Shown in pieces: positions 61,296 to 64,000 of a DNA stretch of 64,000 nucleotides. The notes under the pieces are model-generated. The model was given only the letters and a program-made list of their open reading frames with translations, was not told the DNA's origin and did not search any database. Location of the stretch: positions 4,836,001 through 4,900,000 of the forward strand of contig CP021237.1 of NCBI GenBank assembly GCA_002151545.1, read 5' to 3'. Origin of the DNA: Sphingobacteriaceae bacterium GW460-11-11-14-LB5 (GTDB taxonomy: Bacteria > Bacteroidota > Bacteroidia > Sphingobacteriales > Sphingobacteriaceae). The position numbers were made by a program, and so were the translations under genes. Position 1 is the first letter of the stretch, and each line of letters begins with the position of its first letter.

Positions 61296-64000
61296 ATGAA
61301 ACGTTTATTCCTCTCGTTGTGCCTTTTCGTTTTTATCACGACTTATGCAAAAGCACAGAACCTTCATACTATTAAAGGCCGAACGATTGATACTGCATCC
61401 ACAACGCTTTTGTCAGGAACATCTGTTGCCGTTTTAAATGCAAAAGATTCTACGCTGGTAAAATTTACGCGGGCAGCAGAAAATGGCTCATTCGAACTTA
61501 GCGGCATTAAAAACGGGAAGTTTATTTTACTGGTTTCTTATCCGAAATATGCAGATTTTGTAGATCATTTTACGCTCGATTCTACCACCCAGGTTAAAGA
61601 TTATGGAAAGATTAATCTTACCGGGATGGCTAAAATTCTTGCCGATGTAATTATTAAAGGGAACAGAACCGCTATTAAAATTAAGGGCGATACCACCGAG
61701 TTTGACCCCAAGGCCTTTAATATCGAACCCAACTCTAAAGTTGAAGATCTACTTAAACAGTTCCCGGGCTTTCAGATAGATAAGGACGGGAAAATTACGG
61801 CTCAAGGTAAAACTGTTCCGAAGGTATTGGTAGATGGGGAAGAGTTTTTTGGCGACGATCCAACACTGGTAACTAAAAATCTTCGGGCAGATATGGTAGA
61901 ATCTGTTCAGCTTTACGATAAAGCCAGTGATCAGGCCAGTTTTACAGGCATTGATGATGGCGAGAAAACCAAAACACTTAACATCAAACTTAAAGAAGAT
62001 AAAAAGAATGGTTATTTCGGTAAACTACAAGGCAGTTATGGTACCAAAGATTTTTATCAGGGACAGGCCATGTTTAATAAATTTTGGGGCAAAAAGAAAT
62101 TTTCGGCCTATGGCATTTTAGGCAATAATGGTACGGTAGGTTTAGGCTGGGACGACCGGGATAAATATGGAGCCTCTGGCGGGATGACCATGACTGATGA
62201 TGGTGGAATGTACTTTAGCAGCGGAGGTGATGATTTTGATAGTTATGACGGACAGTATAATGGCCAGGGTTTACCGGTAGCCCGAACGGGAGGCTTGCAT
62301 TTCGACAACAAATGGAATAAGGATAAAGAATCGTTAAATACGAATTATAAGATTGGGTCAATCAGGGTTCAGGGTGATCGAAACTCAATCAGTCAGAATA
62401 ATTTAGCATCTGGTGTGCAAAACAATACCTCAGATGAAGTTTTCGATAATGACATGTTCAGACAAAAGCTGGACGCCATGTATGAGCTAAAAATCGATAC
62501 GACTTTAACCATGAAAGTTAATGTTGACGGGGCATTGAAAAAAAGCAATACCTCAAACATTTTTAAAACTTTAACTACTGGTGAAAATGACAAATTTCTA
62601 AATTCATCAAACAGGACACTAACCAATGAGGTAGACGATCAGAGCTTTAACATGAACGTTTTGTTCACCAAAAAATTAAAGAAAAAAGGACGTACCTTAT
62701 CATTAAATTTAAATCAATCGATCAACAAAAGTAATAGTGAAGGTTATTTAAATTCCCTAAACACACGGGCAACCCAAACAGGAAATATAGACAGTCTTAC
62801 CAATCAGTTAAAAACCAACGATATTACCAATAGTGCCTTTAAGTTAAATGCAGTATATACTGAACCACTTTCAAAAACTTTAACCGTAATTATCAACTAT
62901 GGCCTGACTTTAATGAATGGAAAATCGGATCGGCTATCCTTTAATCAATCTGGCAGTGGCCGGTATGATATTTTAGATACCCTTTACAGTAACAACTTTG
63001 AACTGAACCAGACTATTAATCAGGCTGGTGCCATCTTCAACTATAAAAAAGGCAAAACCGTTATCAATTTTGGGTCGAAGTTTAGTGGTGTAAATTTTAA
63101 GCAGGATGATATTTACCACAATAAATCCTATGTAAGAAACTTTATTAATTATATGCCGCAGGCAACTTATCAATATCGTTTTTCACAGCAAAAATCACTA
63201 CGGATTAGTTATAACGGGAATACCAACCAGCCTACACTTGATCAACTTCAGCCAGTTAGGGTAAATAATGACCCTTTTAATGTTGTGGAAGGAAATCAAG
63301 ACTTAAGGCCGTCATTCAGAAGCAATGTTAATGCGAGTTATAACTCTTACAAAGTTTTAACCAACCAATCGATTTGGTTAAATGGTTCTTATAGCTTTAC
63401 AACCAATCCCATTATCAGCGATGTAACCACTGATGGTGTTGGTAAAAGTACCTACCGTTACATTAACTACAATGATAAAATGCAGACAAACTTTTATTTG
63501 TATGCACAGATAAGCCGGAAAATAAACGCGCTTGGCGAAATAAACGTCGGTTTAAATGTTAACGCAAATGGAAATTCCTCTTATAACTTTATTACCACTG
63601 ATTTAGGAAGAACCTTAAATAACACTAAAAACTACAGCTACGGCGGGGGTGTCAACATCTCAAAATACAAAGATAAAAGTTATAGTTTTTACACCAATTT
63701 TGGCCCCTCGTATAATATGGCAAGAGCAAGTATTGGCAAGAATAGTGATGGTTGGGGTTGGCGGGGCTACGCTTCGGGCAATGTGCAATTACCAGGAAAG
63801 TTTGAAATATCAACAGATGCGGAATACCAGTACAATGGAAAAACACAAGTGTTAACCGAAAGCTTTGAGCGTCTTATCTGGAATGCATCAGTAAGCAAAA
63901 AATTCTTCAAATCAGAAAACTTGAGATTCTCGGCAACTGTAAATGATATTCTTAACCAGAATATAGGTTTTAATCGTTATGCATCTAATACCTCGATTAG
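61296..64000 (+). CDS. Outer-membrane beta-barrel protein with CarboxypepD_reg domain (3' end beyond window)
   Basis: The frame stays open to the window end, giving at least 901 codons. It starts with a Sec signal (MKRLFLSLCLFVFITTYAKAQ). A carboxypeptidase-regulatory-like domain follows (about 25-115, TIKGRTIDTASTTLLSGTSV). A TonB-plug-like region is next (about 130-215, DDLLKQ-like KVEDLLKQFPGFQIDKDGKI with VPKVLVDGEEFFGDDP). A large OMP_b-brl_3-type barrel rich in aromatic and Asn residues comes last. Such proteins are expected to sit in the outer membrane and take up or bind large substrates; the ligand is not known. It is divergent from the DUF4153 gene and partial at the 3' end. Confidence 0.87.
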   Translation, partial: MKRLFLSLCLFVFITTYAKAQNLHTIKGRTIDTASTTLLSGTSVAVLNAKDSTLVKFTRAAENGSFELSGIKNGKFILLVSYPKYADFVDHFTLDSTTQVKDYGKINLTGMAKILADVIIKGNRTAIKIKGDTTEFDPKAFNIEPNSKVEDLLKQFPGFQIDKDGKITAQGKTVPKVLVDGEEFFGDDPTLVTKNLRADMVESVQLYDKASDQASFTGIDDGEKTKTLNIKLKEDKKNGYFGKLQGSYGTKDFYQGQAMFNKFWGKKKFSAYGILGNNGTVGLGWDDRDKYGASGGMTMTDDGGMYFSSGGDDFDSYDGQYNGQGLPVARTGGLHFDNKWNKDKESLNTNYKIGSIRVQGDRNSISQNNLASGVQNNTSDEVFDNDMFRQKLDAMYELKIDTTLTMKVNVDGALKKSNTSNIFKTLTTGENDKFLNSSNRTLTNEVDDQSFNMNVLFTKKLKKKGRTLSLNLNQSINKSNSEGYLNSLNTRATQTGNIDSLTNQLKTNDITNSAFKLNAVYTEPLSKTLTVIINYGLTLMNGKSDRLSFNQSGSGRYDILDTLYSNNFELNQTINQAGAIFNYKKGKTVINFGSKFSGVNFKQDDIYHNKSYVRNFINYMPQATYQYRFSQQKSLRISYNGNTNQPTLDQLQPVRVNNDPFNVVEGNQDLRPSFRSNVNASYNSYKVLTNQSIWLNGSYSFTTNPIISDVTTDGVGKSTYRYINYNDKMQTNFYLYAQISRKINALGEINVGLNVNANGNSSYNFITTDLGRTLNNTKNYSYGGGVNISKYKDKSYSFYTNFGPSYNMARASIGKNSDGWGWRGYASGNVQLPGKFEISTDAEYQYNGKTQVLTESFERLIWNASVSKKFFKSENLRFSATVNDILNQNIGFNRYASNTSI

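Noticed and set aside
61927..62121. A small plus-strand frame inside the outer-membrane barrel gene
   Set aside because: It is another frame of the large open gene that covers the region.
1..64000. CRISPR arrays, tRNA and rRNA genes, transposase or phage genes
   Set aside because: I looked for regularly spaced repeats, cloverleaf-like blocks and recombinase motifs and recognised none; the only tandem repeats have 320-bp units.

Overview
The window looks like a chromosomal segment of a Bacteroidota bacterium of the family Sphingobacteriaceae, most likely Pedobacter or a close relative. This is inferred from gene content (GldD, a carboxypeptidase-regulatory-domain outer-membrane beta-barrel protein, many small signal-peptide or lipoprotein genes), AT-rich spacers with Bacteroidota-type TAnnTTTG -7 promoter boxes, and abundant short hairpin repeats between genes. 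I see no rRNA, tRNA, CRISPR array, prophage or transposase gene. I also see no recognisable anti-phage system.

Layout. 1-2.4 kb: a GxxExxY gene bracketed by direct repeats, a glycosyltransferase and a four-helix-bundle (DUF2383) protein. 2.6-7.3 kb: a cyanophycin module, with cyanophycin synthetase divergent from cyanophycinase plus an isoaspartyl peptidase. Together these would make the Asp-Arg storage polymer, cut it to dipeptides, and cut the dipeptides to amino acids. 7.3-17.6 kb: envelope genes (TPR protein, C-terminal processing protease, SPFH protein, M13 peptidase, small membrane proteins, CapA-like and NlpC/P60 lipid/cell-wall proteins). 18.1-20.8 kb: pyruvate dehydrogenase E1-alpha and E2, without E1-beta or E3. 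20.9-25.8 kb: a deletion remnant of a DUF885 gene, a second GxxExxY gene in a different repeat setting, a cupin, a beta-lactamase-fold hydrolase, YbaB and a UPF0173 hydrolase. 26-34.5 kb: polA with a coupled TonB/MORN-type gene, two unknown exported proteins, and a DNA/RNA maintenance group (Tag, ATL-type MGMT, TrmB). 34.6-39.5 kb: GDP-fucose synthase, OxyR, Mn-type SOD, TadA-like deaminase and a CsaA-like tRNA-binding protein. 39.7-44.5 kb: a xylose operon (xylB, xylA, SSS symporter) with a LacI-type operator right after a good promoter. 45-51 kb, mostly minus strand: LolC/E-like permease, MBL hydrolase, GldD, AroE, phosphosulfolactate synthase-like protein and a TPR protein. 51.5-64 kb: NTF2-like protein, a noncoding tandem repeat array, M1 aminopeptidase, TraB/GumN, ALDH7-type dehydrogenase, a GIN-domain protein, a DUF4153 membrane protein and the 5' part of an outer-membrane beta-barrel gene that runs off the end.

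The least explained DNA is noncoding. The clearest case is a tandem array at about 52.0-52.7 kb whose copies keep the same hairpins while their loops vary. A related-looking structured spacer lies at about 44.7-45.0 kb. Several dispersed inverted-repeat families fill the gaps between genes, and two GxxExxY genes sit inside repeat-bounded settings. None of these is proved to be a new system; they are the best candidates in this window.
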